Of a DNA stretch of 19,823 nt, positions 6,582-12,819 are shown piece after piece; position 1 is the first letter of the stretch; every line of letters begins with the position of its first letter. Made by a program: the position numbers and the translations under genes. The stretch spans positions 1 through 19,823 of the forward strand of contig CABPWH010000038.1 of the NCBI GenBank assembly GCA_902461085.1, in the 5' to 3' direction. The notes under the pieces were generated by a model. The model had not been told where the DNA came from. It worked only from the letters and a program-made list of their open reading frames with translations, and ran no database searches. The stretch comes from an uncultured Collinsella sp. Its GTDB lineage: Bacteria; Actinomycetota; Coriobacteriia; Coriobacteriales; Coriobacteriaceae.

Positions 6582-7211
6582 CTACAAAGCGGCCAAAATG
6601 TCGGTCAGATTATCAATAACGGCATCGGCTCGCGATTGATCGAGGTTGACGCCCTCGTGCGGACGCAGCGCCAGGACTCGGGCGCCGGAGCGTTTGCCGG
6701 CCTCGATGCCTAAAGGCGAATCCTCGATAACCAGGCACTCGGCAGGCTCCACCCCCAGCGCCTCCATGGCACGCAGGTAGATCTCGGGGTCGGGCTTAAA
6801 CGCACTGCACTCGTGACCGCTGATGGTGTAATCCAGCACGTCGGCGATGCCGGCAATCTCCACCAGCTCGTCGATTAGCTCGCGATAGGACGAGCTCGCG
6901 ATGGCGCACTTCACGCCGCGCTCGTGCAGCTCACGCATCACCGGCTCCGTTTGCTCGTTGAGCAGCTCGGCATACGGAACGGGATGGTCCGGGCTATAGA
7001 CCTGCTTGTACTCAACGCGCAGACGCTCGCGCAGCTCGACATCGTCGGGCACCAGCGCCTCCCAAATGGCCGGCTCGTTAGACCCCGAAAGATCGGGGAT
7101 CTCGTCAAAGTGGAACCCCTTCTCTTCCATAAACGCCACGCGACGACGGTTGTAGAACCACTCGGTATCGACCAGCACGCCGTCCATATCAAACAGCACC
7201 GCCTTGATCAT
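6582..7211 (-). CDS. HAD-superfamily sugar-phosphate hydrolase / beta-phosphoglucomutase-like
   Basis: A 209-residue HAD subfamily IA protein. Motif I is DMDGVLVDTE with nucleophile Asp8 and Asp10; motif II is Ser106-108 in IASSSY; motif III is Lys139 in FKPDPEIY; motif IV is EDSPLGI (163-169). A helical cap lies between about 15 and 85. This pattern covers beta-phosphoglucomutases and small sugar phosphatases; which one cannot be decided here. The ATG at 7211 is chosen because GGAGG sits 8 bases upstream; a longer reading frame to 7343 runs through a hairpin repeat and a terminator and is not believable. It follows SIS copy 2 after a strong terminator, so it is probably transcribed separately. 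A link to sugar-phosphate metabolism with the PTS is only suggestive. Confidence 0.85.
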   Translation of the reverse strand: MIKAVLFDMDGVLVDTEWFYNRRRVAFMEEKGFHFDEIPDLSGSNEPAIWEALVPDDVELRERLRVEYKQVYSPDHPVPYAELLNEQTEPVMRELHERGVKCAIASSSYRELIDELVEIAGIADVLDYTISGHECSAFKPDPEIYLRAMEALGVEPAECLVIEDSPLGIEAGKRSGARVLALRPHEGVNLDQSRADAVIDNLTDILAAL

Positions 7212-7226
7212 ACGCATCTCCTCCCA

Positions 7227-7268
7227 CCTGCCAAAAAGGGACAGGTTTATTTTGGTAGGTTTTATCTG
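7227..7268. repeat. Dispersed hairpin repeat, copy 2
   Basis: ACCTGCCAAAA (7226-7236) pairs with TTTTGGTAGGT (7250-7260) with one G-T. The unit is 38/42 identical to 5091-5132. In the minus direction the hairpin ends one or two bases before the GGGAGGAG Shine-Dalgarno of the HAD gene, so it would form in that gene's 5' UTR. Confidence 0.7.
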
Positions 7269-7304
7269 AGGTTTTGTGGCGCGACGGATACGCCCTCCCC
7301 AGAG

Positions 7305-7338
7305 CAAAAAAGGGGACGGGGCGCAAACCCCATCCCCT
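7305..7338 (-). terminator. Intrinsic terminator of SIS copy 2 / PTS operon
   Basis: On the minus strand AGGGGATGGGG (7328-7338), loop TTTGCG, CCCCGTCCCCT (7311-7321), then TTTTT. An 11-bp stem with one G-T, starting 34 bases after the SIS copy 2 stop. A textbook terminator. Confidence 0.9.
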
Positions 7339-7371
7339 CTCAATCAACCCGTAAGGTCTACTTACTTGTGA

Positions 7372-8355
7372 TTAGTAGGAAAGCTTCCACATGTAGCGAC
7401 GCATGGTCAGCGGGTGCTGACGGGCCTCGGCGATCTGGTTGCCGTACTCGCGCATAACGGCGAGGTGCAGCAGCGGGTTGAAGTAGGTGACGACGCTCGC
7501 GGGCACAGCGTCAGCCAGGCCGTAGTCCTTGGAGTCGATCAGAGCGACCTTGGCGCCCATGCGCTCAAGGAAGGTGAGGGCGCGGGCGTCCATCGGACGG
7601 GTAGCGCCATCGGACATGAAGAAGACGTAGGGCTTACCCTCGGTGGAAACCTCGAACGGGCCGTGGAAGTACTCGCCGGTGTTGTAGGCGGCGGCGTCGA
7701 TCCACTGCATCTCGGTGAACAGGAAGGCGGCGTGAGAGTAAGCCATCTTCTCGGAGGCACCAGAGGCCATGAAGTAAATCATCTTGTCGTCCTTGAAGTC
7801 CTCAGCGAACTTCTTGGCGAGCTTCTTGCAGGACTGAGCAGCGTTCTCGCAGAGATCGAAGACGTTGGTGAGGCCGGTGATCATGTCGTCGTACTTGTCA
7901 TAGCCCTCGGTCTGCTGAAGGATCTCGAGAGCAAGAGCGATGGCATAGCCGGGCTTCTCGCACTTGGCAGCGAAGTTGGCGTGGAAGCCGTGAACGATGA
8001 CGTAGTCAGCGTCGACGGTCAGAGCGGAGCCAGCCTTGTTGGTGAGGGAGACGACCGGGCAGTTGTGCTTCTTGGCGGTCTTGTTGGCCTCGACGGTCTC
8101 GGGCGTGGAGCCACCGAGGGAGCAGGTGATCACGAAGGTGTGCTCGTTGACCCAGGAAGGCGTGTCGTAGTTGAACTCGTTAGCGGTGAAGATCTGAACG
8201 TTCAGCTTGTCCGTGTTGTTGGCCAGGAAGTACTTGGCGGGGTACAGGTCGGACATGGAAGCACCGCAGCCGACGAAGGCGACACTGTGGATCTCGTGGT
8301 TGGACAGGACGTCAGCGACGATCTGCTTAGGGAGGTTAAGGTCGATCTCGTACAT
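7372..8355 (-). CDS. SIS-domain sugar-phosphate deglycase/isomerase, FrlB/GfrE-like (copy 2), PTS-linked
   Basis: A 327-residue paralogue of the genes at 81 and 12819. The first SIS domain has GCGAS (29-33) and CSLGGST (78-84); the second has ASGASEK (198-204) and TGEYFHGPFE (226-235); the tail is TMRRYMWKLSY, almost the same as copy 3. Glu215 and His231 occupy the proposed catalytic positions. It lies directly downstream of a mannose-family PTS, the same arrangement as the Salmonella gfr operon, where a PTS imports glucoselysine/fructoselysine and SIS deglycases split the 6-phosphates. This makes an Amadori-product deglycase the leading inference. The start at 8355 (MYEIDLN) has AAAGGA at 9 bases; an ATG at 8364 would touch the Shine-Dalgarno. 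A 199-bp leader with three hairpins separates it from the IID gene, with no clear terminator. Confidence 0.88.
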   Translation of the reverse strand: MYEIDLNLPKQIVADVLSNHEIHSVAFVGCGASMSDLYPAKYFLANNTDKLNVQIFTANEFNYDTPSWVNEHTFVITCSLGGSTPETVEANKTAKKHNCPVVSLTNKAGSALTVDADYVIVHGFHANFAAKCEKPGYAIALALEILQQTEGYDKYDDMITGLTNVFDLCENAAQSCKKLAKKFAEDFKDDKMIYFMASGASEKMAYSHAAFLFTEMQWIDAAAYNTGEYFHGPFEVSTEGKPYVFFMSDGATRPMDARALTFLERMGAKVALIDSKDYGLADAVPASVVTYFNPLLHLAVMREYGNQIAEARQHPLTMRRYMWKLSY

Positions 8356-8420
8356 CTGACACATTCCTTTCGATTTTTGCGGCGCCACATTGCCGGGCGC
8401 TCGCAGGGTTACCGTGGTTT

Positions 8421-8438
8421 GGACCGAGTCGCCGGTCC
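8421..8438. other. Small hairpin in the IID-SIS leader
   Basis: GGACCG (8421-8426) and CGGTCC (8433-8438) form a perfect 6-bp stem with a 6-base loop. It is the last of three hairpins in transcription order between the IID and SIS copy 2 genes. Confidence 0.4.
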
Positions 8439-8445
8439 GTTGAGG

Positions 8446-8476
8446 ATGCGACAAGGGGACTGTCCCATTGTCGCAT
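8446..8476. repeat. 31-bp near-perfect palindrome
   Basis: ATGCGACAA (8446-8454) pairs with TTGTCGCAT (8468-8476), and GGGAC-T-GTCCC (8456-8466) continues the palindrome inside, with one mismatched pair. In the minus direction it is followed by no T-tract. It is one of several short palindromes with a GGGAC/GTCCC core in this window. Confidence 0.65.
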
Positions 8477-8489
8477 TTTGGGGATGGAA

Positions 8490-8520
8490 GCCTGCCTGGG
8501 GTATGGGATGCCAGGCAGGC
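8490..8520 (-). other. GC-rich hairpin after the IID gene
   Basis: GCCTGCCTGG (8490-8499) and CCAGGCAGGC (8511-8520) form a perfect 10-bp stem 35 bases after the IID stop. No run of T follows on the minus strand, so it may pause or process the transcript, or protect the 3' end of the PTS mRNA, rather than terminate fully. Confidence 0.5.
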
Positions 8521-8554
8521 CCCCGGGGGAAAGCGGTTAGGCGCTTGGTCGCGA

Positions 8555-9388
8555 CTAGGCCAGAATGCCGGCCGCGGAGAGGGCGATGCCGCCCACGATG
8601 GCGATCACGAGAAGCCAACCGGTGTTGACGTTCTTCTTGATGAGCCAGTACATAAGGCCGGTGAGGCCAAGGGAGATCATCTGGGGCATCATGCCGTCCA
8701 GGATGTCCTGGATAACGACGGTGCCCTCAGCGAACTGCAGCGGGGTGGTGGCGCCGATCAGCGTGGCGATCATGCCGCCCACGGACATAAGACCCACGAT
8801 GCCGCAGACATACATGAGCTTCTCCATGAGGTCGCCGCCCTGAAGCTTGCTCAGGTACTCGTGGCCACCCTGATAGCCCATCTTGGCTGCGAACCAAGTG
8901 ATCAGCACGGAGGGCACGATGGAGATGAGCATGGCCAGGATCGGGCCCATGATGGAGCCCTGCTGAGCCAGCTGAACGCCCAGACCAAAGGCGATAACGC
9001 GGATGGTGCCCTGGAAGAAGGAGTCACCAATACCGGAAAGCGGGCCCATGAGGGAGGTCTTGACCGCGTTGATCGAATCGGGGTCGAAGTTCTCGGGATC
9101 CTTGGCGTACTCCTCCTCCATGGAGGCGGCGAGGCCCAGGATGAAAGCGCTCGTCTGCGGGGTGCAGTTGTAGAACGCCATGTGACGGTGGTAAGCCTCT
9201 TTCTTAGCAGCGAGCTGCTTGGGGTCGGACTCATCCGGATAGAGGCGATCGAGCGTGGGAACCATACCGTAGAGGAAGCCCATGTTCATCTGACGCTCGT
9301 AGTTCCAAGAAGCCTGGATGGCCCAGGAGCGCCAGAAGAACTGGCTGACCTTCTTGTTCAGGGACACGTCCTTGGTTGCGGTTGCCAT
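8555..9388 (-). CDS. PTS mannose/fructose/sorbose family transporter subunit IID
   Basis: A 277-residue EIID membrane subunit. The N-terminal part shows the family features FFWRSWAIQASWNYERQMN and GFLYGMVPTL (about 20-50), then MAFYNCTPQTSAFILGLAASMEEE (about 75-100) and the highly typical SLMGPLSGIGDSFFQGTIR. Hydrophobic segments follow from about 140 to the end (WLLVIAIVGGIALSAAGILA). With IIC it forms the sugar channel; substrate is phosphorylated on entry by IIB. Start at 9388 (MATATKDVS) has AGGAGG 8 bases upstream and lies 13 bp after the IIC stop; a longer frame to 9505 would overlap IIC and is rejected. Confidence 0.95.
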   Translation of the reverse strand: MATATKDVSLNKKVSQFFWRSWAIQASWNYERQMNMGFLYGMVPTLDRLYPDESDPKQLAAKKEAYHRHMAFYNCTPQTSAFILGLAASMEEEYAKDPENFDPDSINAVKTSLMGPLSGIGDSFFQGTIRVIAFGLGVQLAQQGSIMGPILAMLISIVPSVLITWFAAKMGYQGGHEYLSKLQGGDLMEKLMYVCGIVGLMSVGGMIATLIGATTPLQFAEGTVVIQDILDGMMPQMISLGLTGLMYWLIKKNVNTGWLLVIAIVGGIALSAAGILA

Positions 9389-9401
9389 AGTGTGTTCCTC
9401 C

Positions 9402-10196
9402 TTAGTCTTCGTCGTCTTCGAGCGGATCGTAGTCGGAATCGACACCGGCGGCTGCATGGGAACCATTGAACTTGAAGCCCATGAAGACGACAGCCAGGCA
9501 CACACCGATCAGAGCGACCGCGATGACGGACAGGTTGAGGTAAGCGGCGAGCAGGAAACCGATGAACAGGAACGGAGTCATACCCTTCTTGATCATCATG
9601 GTGAGCAGCAGGGCCAAGCCGTAGGCGGTCATGATCTTGGTCGAAACGTTAAGACCAGTGGACAGCCACTCGGGAACCATGTTGACGATGGTCTGGACCA
9701 GGTCGGTGCCGACAAAGACGGCGAGGAAGATCGGCAGGAAGTACATGAGAGCGTACAGACCGGAGCCGGCGCAGATGTGCATACGGTAGGCGGTCTTGAA
9801 CTTTCCGTTATCGATCGCGTTATCCGCCACATGGGTGAGGGCGGCGATGATGGAACGGAACACGATGCCGAGGAGCTGACCCAGGACGGCGACCGGGATG
9901 GCGATCGTCATGGCGGTCTCGGCGGAAGCATCGGTCAGGCACGCAAAGGCAGCGGCCACGATGCCGCCCAGGACCATATCGGGCGGAACGGCGGCGCCGA
10001 CTTGCACCAGGCCCATGGACACGAGCTCGACGGCGGCACCGACGGCAAGGCCGGTGGGCACATCGCCCAGCAGCAGACCGACGAGCGTAGCGCCAACGAG
10101 GGGCTGCTCGAAGTTAAGACGACCGAGCAGGCGGGAGTCCCACATGCAGAACACGCCGACGAGGCCGACGAGCACCGCACTGATGAACGTATTCAT
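9402..10196 (-). CDS. PTS mannose/fructose/sorbose family transporter subunit IIC
   Basis: A 264-residue EIIC membrane subunit, the second gene of the PTS operon. The start MNTFISAVLVGLVGVFCMWDS is hydrophobic, followed by family motifs QPLVGATLVGLLLGD, GLAVGAAVELVSMGLVQVGAAVPPD and GGIVAAAFA. Several membrane segments fill residues 1-240; the last 20 or so residues are acidic (DSDYDPLEDDED) and cytoplasmic by inference. Shine-Dalgarno AAAGGAGAAGG lies 3-8 bases before the ATG. It follows IIAB after 36 bp that hold a small hairpin and precedes IID by 13 bp, so the three are one transcript. Confidence 0.95.
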   Translation of the reverse strand: MNTFISAVLVGLVGVFCMWDSRLLGRLNFEQPLVGATLVGLLLGDVPTGLAVGAAVELVSMGLVQVGAAVPPDMVLGGIVAAAFACLTDASAETAMTIAIPVAVLGQLLGIVFRSIIAALTHVADNAIDNGKFKTAYRMHICAGSGLYALMYFLPIFLAVFVGTDLVQTIVNMVPEWLSTGLNVSTKIMTAYGLALLLTMMIKKGMTPFLFIGFLLAAYLNLSVIAVALIGVCLAVVFMGFKFNGSHAAAGVDSDYDPLEDDED

Positions 10197-10213
10197 ACCC
10201 TTCTCCTTTCAGT

Positions 10214-10227
10214 CAGGCAAAAGCCTG
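10214..10227 (-). other. Small hairpin between IIAB and IIC
   Basis: CAGGC-AAAA-GCCTG forms a 5-bp stem just after the IIAB stop and before the IIC Shine-Dalgarno. It may tune relative expression or mRNA stability of the soluble and membrane subunits. Short, so support is modest. Confidence 0.35.
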
Positions 10228-10232
10228 GTTGA

Positions 10233-11156
10233 TTACAGCTTGGCGTCGATGTCGACGCTCTGATACGTGGGGGTCTGCTGGACGTAGAGCTTGATGCCCA
10301 TGTCGAGCAGCTGGTTGATATCGGCCTTCTGGGTGGCATCGAGGAAGACGGAGCTGTCCTTGCCGCCGACCTGATCGGCACCGTCGTGGTTGGCGGTGGC
10401 GCCCAGGTTGATGGCGTCGAGCTTGTAGCCCTGGCAGAACTGCAGCATCTCGGCAGTGTTGCCAAAGACGAACATAACGCGCTCGCCGAGGGTGTTGAGC
10501 TTGTCCATCTTGGCGAGGGCACGCTCGACGGTGAAGACGTTCAGGCGCACGCCCTGGGGCTTGGCCAGCTTAAGAGCACCCTTCTTGATGTCATCGTTGG
10601 CGGCAGCGTTGTCGACGACGATGATGCGCTCGGCCTGAACCTTGGTGGTCCAGGTAAAGACGACCTGGCCGTGCAGCAGACGGTAGTCAAGACGTGCGAG
10701 GACGATCTTGGCGGGACCGGAGCTGTGACGGGGCGCCTTAGCCTTCTTGGCGGGAGCCGCGGCAGCCTCGACCGGTGCGTTGGGGTTGGTCAGACCGGTG
10801 CGGGCCTCGTTGATGAGGGCCGCGAGCTCGGCGCCCTTGACGGGGACGGGGCTCATAGCGAGCGTCAGTGCCAGCGGAATGTTGAAACCGCTGACAACCG
10901 TGAACTTCGTGCCGTTCTTGGAAAGCTCGACCATGCTGTTGTTGACCGAGCTGCCGAGCATATCGGTCAGCACATAGACGGTGTCGTCCGCGTTGAACGT
11001 GGCGATCATGGCGTCCACCTTGTTGGTGATGGGCTCCTTGTCGTCGCGAGCAAGCGACACGACGTGGACGTTCGACACGTCGCCGAGAACCATCTCGAGC
11101 GTGTCTTTGGCGCCTGCGGCCAGGCCGCCATGAGATGCGAGAATGATCTGATTCAT
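10233..11156 (-). CDS. PTS mannose/fructose/sorbose family fused IIA-IIB protein
   Basis: A 307-residue cytoplasmic phosphotransfer protein. The EIIA domain (1 to about 122) begins MNQIILASHGGLAAG, with phosphorylatable His9. An alanine/proline/lysine-rich linker (about 124-148) joins it to the EIIB domain (149-307), whose active site RLDYRLLHGQV carries His162. Phosphate passes HPr to His9 to His162 to the incoming sugar. Fusion of IIA and IIB is normal for part of this family (E. coli ManX). First gene of the PTS operon: a TATAAT and operator lie 20-45 bases upstream, and AGGAGG lies 7 bases before the ATG. The order IIAB-IIC-IID-SIS parallels the gfr-type Amadori operons, though there IIA and IIB are separate genes as I recall. 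Confidence 0.95.
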   Translation of the reverse strand: MNQIILASHGGLAAGAKDTLEMVLGDVSNVHVVSLARDDKEPITNKVDAMIATFNADDTVYVLTDMLGSSVNNSMVELSKNGTKFTVVSGFNIPLALTLAMSPVPVKGAELAALINEARTGLTNPNAPVEAAAAPAKKAKAPRHSSGPAKIVLARLDYRLLHGQVVFTWTTKVQAERIIVVDNAAANDDIKKGALKLAKPQGVRLNVFTVERALAKMDKLNTLGERVMFVFGNTAEMLQFCQGYKLDAINLGATANHDGADQVGGKDSSVFLDATQKADINQLLDMGIKLYVQQTPTYQSVDIDAKL

Positions 11157-11172
11157 CTTGCCTCCTCCTTTT

Positions 11173-11201
11173 CGTTATGGTCATTATAACGTCTTATACG
11201 T
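11173..11201 (-). promoter_or_regulatory. PTS operon promoter with overlapping operator
   Basis: On the minus strand a perfect TATAAT (11183-11188) has no recognisable -35 at 17-18 bases. It sits inside two overlapping symmetrical elements: CGTTAT-N7-ATAACG (11173-11178 / 11186-11191) and ACGT-N5-ACGT (11189-11192 / 11198-11201, extended to AACGT-N5-ACGTT). The second matches the sites at 5036 and 12461. A repressor bound here would cover the -10. Confidence 0.65.
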
Positions 11202-11226
11202 TGCTTATATTGCTAATTAGTATAAA

Positions 11227-11261
11227 GACCGTTCGCGGGTGAAAATCGACCGTTGACGGGT
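11227..11261. promoter_or_regulatory. Direct repeat upstream of the PTS promoter, possible activator site
   Basis: GACCGTTCGCGGGT (11227-11240) and GACCGTTGACGGGT (11248-11261) match at 12 of 14 positions with a period of 21 bp, two helical turns. They lie about 50-85 bases upstream of the predicted start of transcription of a promoter with a poor -35, the usual place for an activator. Confidence 0.5.
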
Positions 11262-11338
11262 TTAACGTACTCGAAACGTTTGGCTAGGTAGGCCGGCGCT
11301 AGCTGGATAACCCCAGGTCAGACCCTGCGCGCAATCCC

Positions 11339-12421
11339 CTATCGCACGAAGTACCAGGGGCTTTCCTGTACGGTGGGTTCCAGCGCAATGCCGGTGCGTT
11401 CCTTAAACAGATCCATGTCCTGAGATTTTTCGGTCCACCACGCGTTGGGCTTAAAGGTCATGCTCTCAATGACATGACCGACAAACACACTGTTGCGCAG
11501 CTTGGAGAAGTCGGTGTTCATAATCAGGATGGACGCGAGCACCAGCACGATGCCCAGGACTTTAATCGCGCCGGCGGGCTCGGCGTAGACACCAATGCCC
11601 ACCAGTACGGTGACGACCGTCTCGAATGACATTACGACGGGAACTTTCGACGTCTCGAGCCCCATGGACAGACCCTGCATATATAAGACATAGGCCACGG
11701 CTGTAGGGATGAGTCCAAAACCAAAGAACAGCAGCAGCAGCTGTGGCGACATTGCCGCGGCGACATCTGGCCACGGAGCCGCGATAGCCGCCATAACCGC
11801 ACCGCCAAAAACAAGGCCCCAAAACGTGACAGCCAGCGGGTGGACCGTCTTGGTTGCTAACCGGCTAAACACCGCGAGCGACGCGCCACAAAAGCCCGCG
11901 ATCACGCCCGACGTGACGCCCCAAACCGAAAAATGGAAACCGGAAAGGTCGCCATTGGTCACTGCAAGTACACAGCCACCGATATTAAAAGCGATGGCAA
12001 CGAGCTTGTTGGGAGTCACATCCTCGCGATAAAGCACGCGGCCGAGCATGACGCCAAACACCGGCGAGGTGTAGAGCAGCACCGAGGCCGTGGACATGCC
12101 CACCTCGCCCATGCACTCGTAATAAAGCGTGTTAGCGGTGGCGAGGCCGATAATGCCAAGAAGCGCACAGGGAACAAGCTCTTTAGGACTTGCCTTGAAC
12201 AGTGCCAGGGGACCCGATGCTTTTCCCTCACGATCGCCTCCCTGGCAACCCATGAACGCCAAGACCGGAGCCATTAAGACGGCACCCGACAACAGGCGAA
12301 AGGCCGCCATGCTCTGAGACGAAACGCCCATGGCCGAGATGCCGTTTACAAAGATTCCGATGCTGCCCCACATAAGCGCGGCGATCAGCACCAGCACATA
12401 GCCCAGATTGCTTTTCTTCAA
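11339..12421 (-). CDS. DMT superfamily (EamA) transporter
   Basis: About 360 residues from a TTG start. Ten hydrophobic segments form two EamA repeats: the first begins NLGYVLVLIAALMWGSIGIFV, the second FSVWGVTSGVIAGFCGASLAVFSRL. The family exports amino acids and other metabolites. After the last segment (IKVLGIVLVLASILIMNTDF) there is an unusual soluble tail of about 55 residues ending SPWYFVR. The start is placed at TTG (12421) because GAGGAGG lies 5 bases upstream; the ATG at 12457 has no Shine-Dalgarno and abuts the operator at 12461, and would add 12 residues. It lies directly downstream of SIS copy 3 on the same strand and just upstream of the PTS operon, and shares the ACGT-N5-(A/T)CGT site with the latter. 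Substrate unknown; amino acid export would fit the context. Confidence 0.87.
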   Translation of the reverse strand: MKKSNLGYVLVLIAALMWGSIGIFVNGISAMGVSSQSMAAFRLLSGAVLMAPVLAFMGCQGGDREGKASGPLALFKASPKELVPCALLGIIGLATANTLYYECMGEVGMSTASVLLYTSPVFGVMLGRVLYREDVTPNKLVAIAFNIGGCVLAVTNGDLSGFHFSVWGVTSGVIAGFCGASLAVFSRLATKTVHPLAVTFWGLVFGGAVMAAIAAPWPDVAAAMSPQLLLLFFGFGLIPTAVAYVLYMQGLSMGLETSKVPVVMSFETVVTVLVGIGVYAEPAGAIKVLGIVLVLASILIMNTDFSKLRNSVFVGHVIESMTFKPNAWWTEKSQDMDLFKERTGIALEPTVQESPWYFVR

Positions 12422-12460
12422 CGCAGCCTCCTCGGTATTGTTTCCAATATGTTTCATACT

Positions 12461-12473
12461 ACGTTATAGTCGT
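12461..12473. promoter_or_regulatory. Candidate operator ACGT-N5-TCGT upstream of the EamA gene
   Basis: ACGT (12461-12464) and TCGT (12470-12473). Read on the minus strand, TATAACG occurs twice 9 bases apart, and GTATATAACGACTA matches the regulator 2 upstream region at 13 of 14 positions. A TTGAAA (12484-12489, minus) could be the -35 of a promoter overlapped by this site. Confidence 0.55.
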
Positions 12474-12545
12474 TATATACATTTTTCAAGACACAAATCG
12501 GCGAGCGGAAAAATCTGCTCTACCGCTACAACCCATTGGTGCAAA

Positions 12546-12592
12546 GGGGTCAGGTTCATATGCGCCAACTTGGTGTAAAGTAACCTGTCCCC
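12546..12592. repeat. Inverted repeat in the gap upstream of the EamA gene
   Basis: GGGGTCAGGTT (12546-12556) and AACCTGTCCCC (12582-12592) pair at 10 of 11 positions. It is followed by degenerate repeats of TCCCCAA at about 12588, 12607 and 12624; TCCCCAAGTGCCG and TCTCCAAGTGCCG are 17 bases apart. The GTCCCCAATGACTA here also occurs in the inverted repeat at 4022. The 397-bp gap from 12422 to 12818 holds this, the operator and structured element copy B; no gene. Confidence 0.55.
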
Positions 12593-12674
12593 AATGACTA
12601 GGACTGTCCCCAAGTGCCGAACGTCTCCAAGTGCCGCATCTGGGCCAAGGCGACGCCGATGCTTTGGCAACGCC

Positions 12675-12788
12675 AGCGAAAACCCACCTGAGCGAGCAAG
12701 GTGCCATGAAGCGAAGCGGCATTGACCTTCTGGTCATGCCGCTGAAGCTGAAAGGCGGATTGCCGCTCAGGTGGGTTTGCAGCGTCGA
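12675..12788 (-). ncRNA. Structured intergenic RNA element, copy B
   Basis: Second and most divergent copy. The ends AGCGAAAAC and GTTTGCAGCGTCGA and the internal GAGCAAGGTG and GGATTGC are kept. The terminal stem AAACCCACCTGAGCG / CGCTCAGGTGGGTTT is a perfect 15 bp although seven or so bases differ from copy A on both sides. The apical hairpin is replaced by a longer one (GCGGCA and TGACC paired around TTCT, 12716-12742). It lies 31 bp after the SIS copy 3 stop in the minus direction. Confidence 0.65.
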
Positions 12789-12791
12789 GCC

Positions 12792-12819
12792 GTTACGGCG
12801 TTTGGTAAAACGCCGTAAC
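12792..12819 (-). terminator. Perfect 12-bp hairpin at the SIS copy 3 stop codon
   Basis: GTTACGGCGTTT (12792-12803), loop of four, AAACGCCGTAAC (12808-12819); the arm overlaps the last base of the stop codon. No T-tract follows on the minus strand, so it is a terminator or a 3' stabilising hairpin, followed directly by structured element copy B. Confidence 0.5.

Noticed and set aside
7212..7343. N-terminal extension of the HAD frame
   Set aside because: It would translate a hairpin repeat and the preceding terminator; the internal ATG at 7211 has a well-placed GGAGG and starts with the canonical HAD motif.
7414..8628. Plus-strand open frame of about 404 codons opposite SIS copy 2
   Set aside because: Antisense shadow; Val/Gly/Leu/His-rich composition without domain signs; sense gene is well supported.
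9389..9505. N-terminal extension of the IID frame
   Set aside because: It overlaps the end of IIC; the ATG at 9388 has AGGAGG at 8 bases and the expected IID N-terminus.
12473..12737. Short minus-strand frames upstream of the EamA gene
   Set aside because: They cover repeats and structured element copy B, with no codon or motif support.
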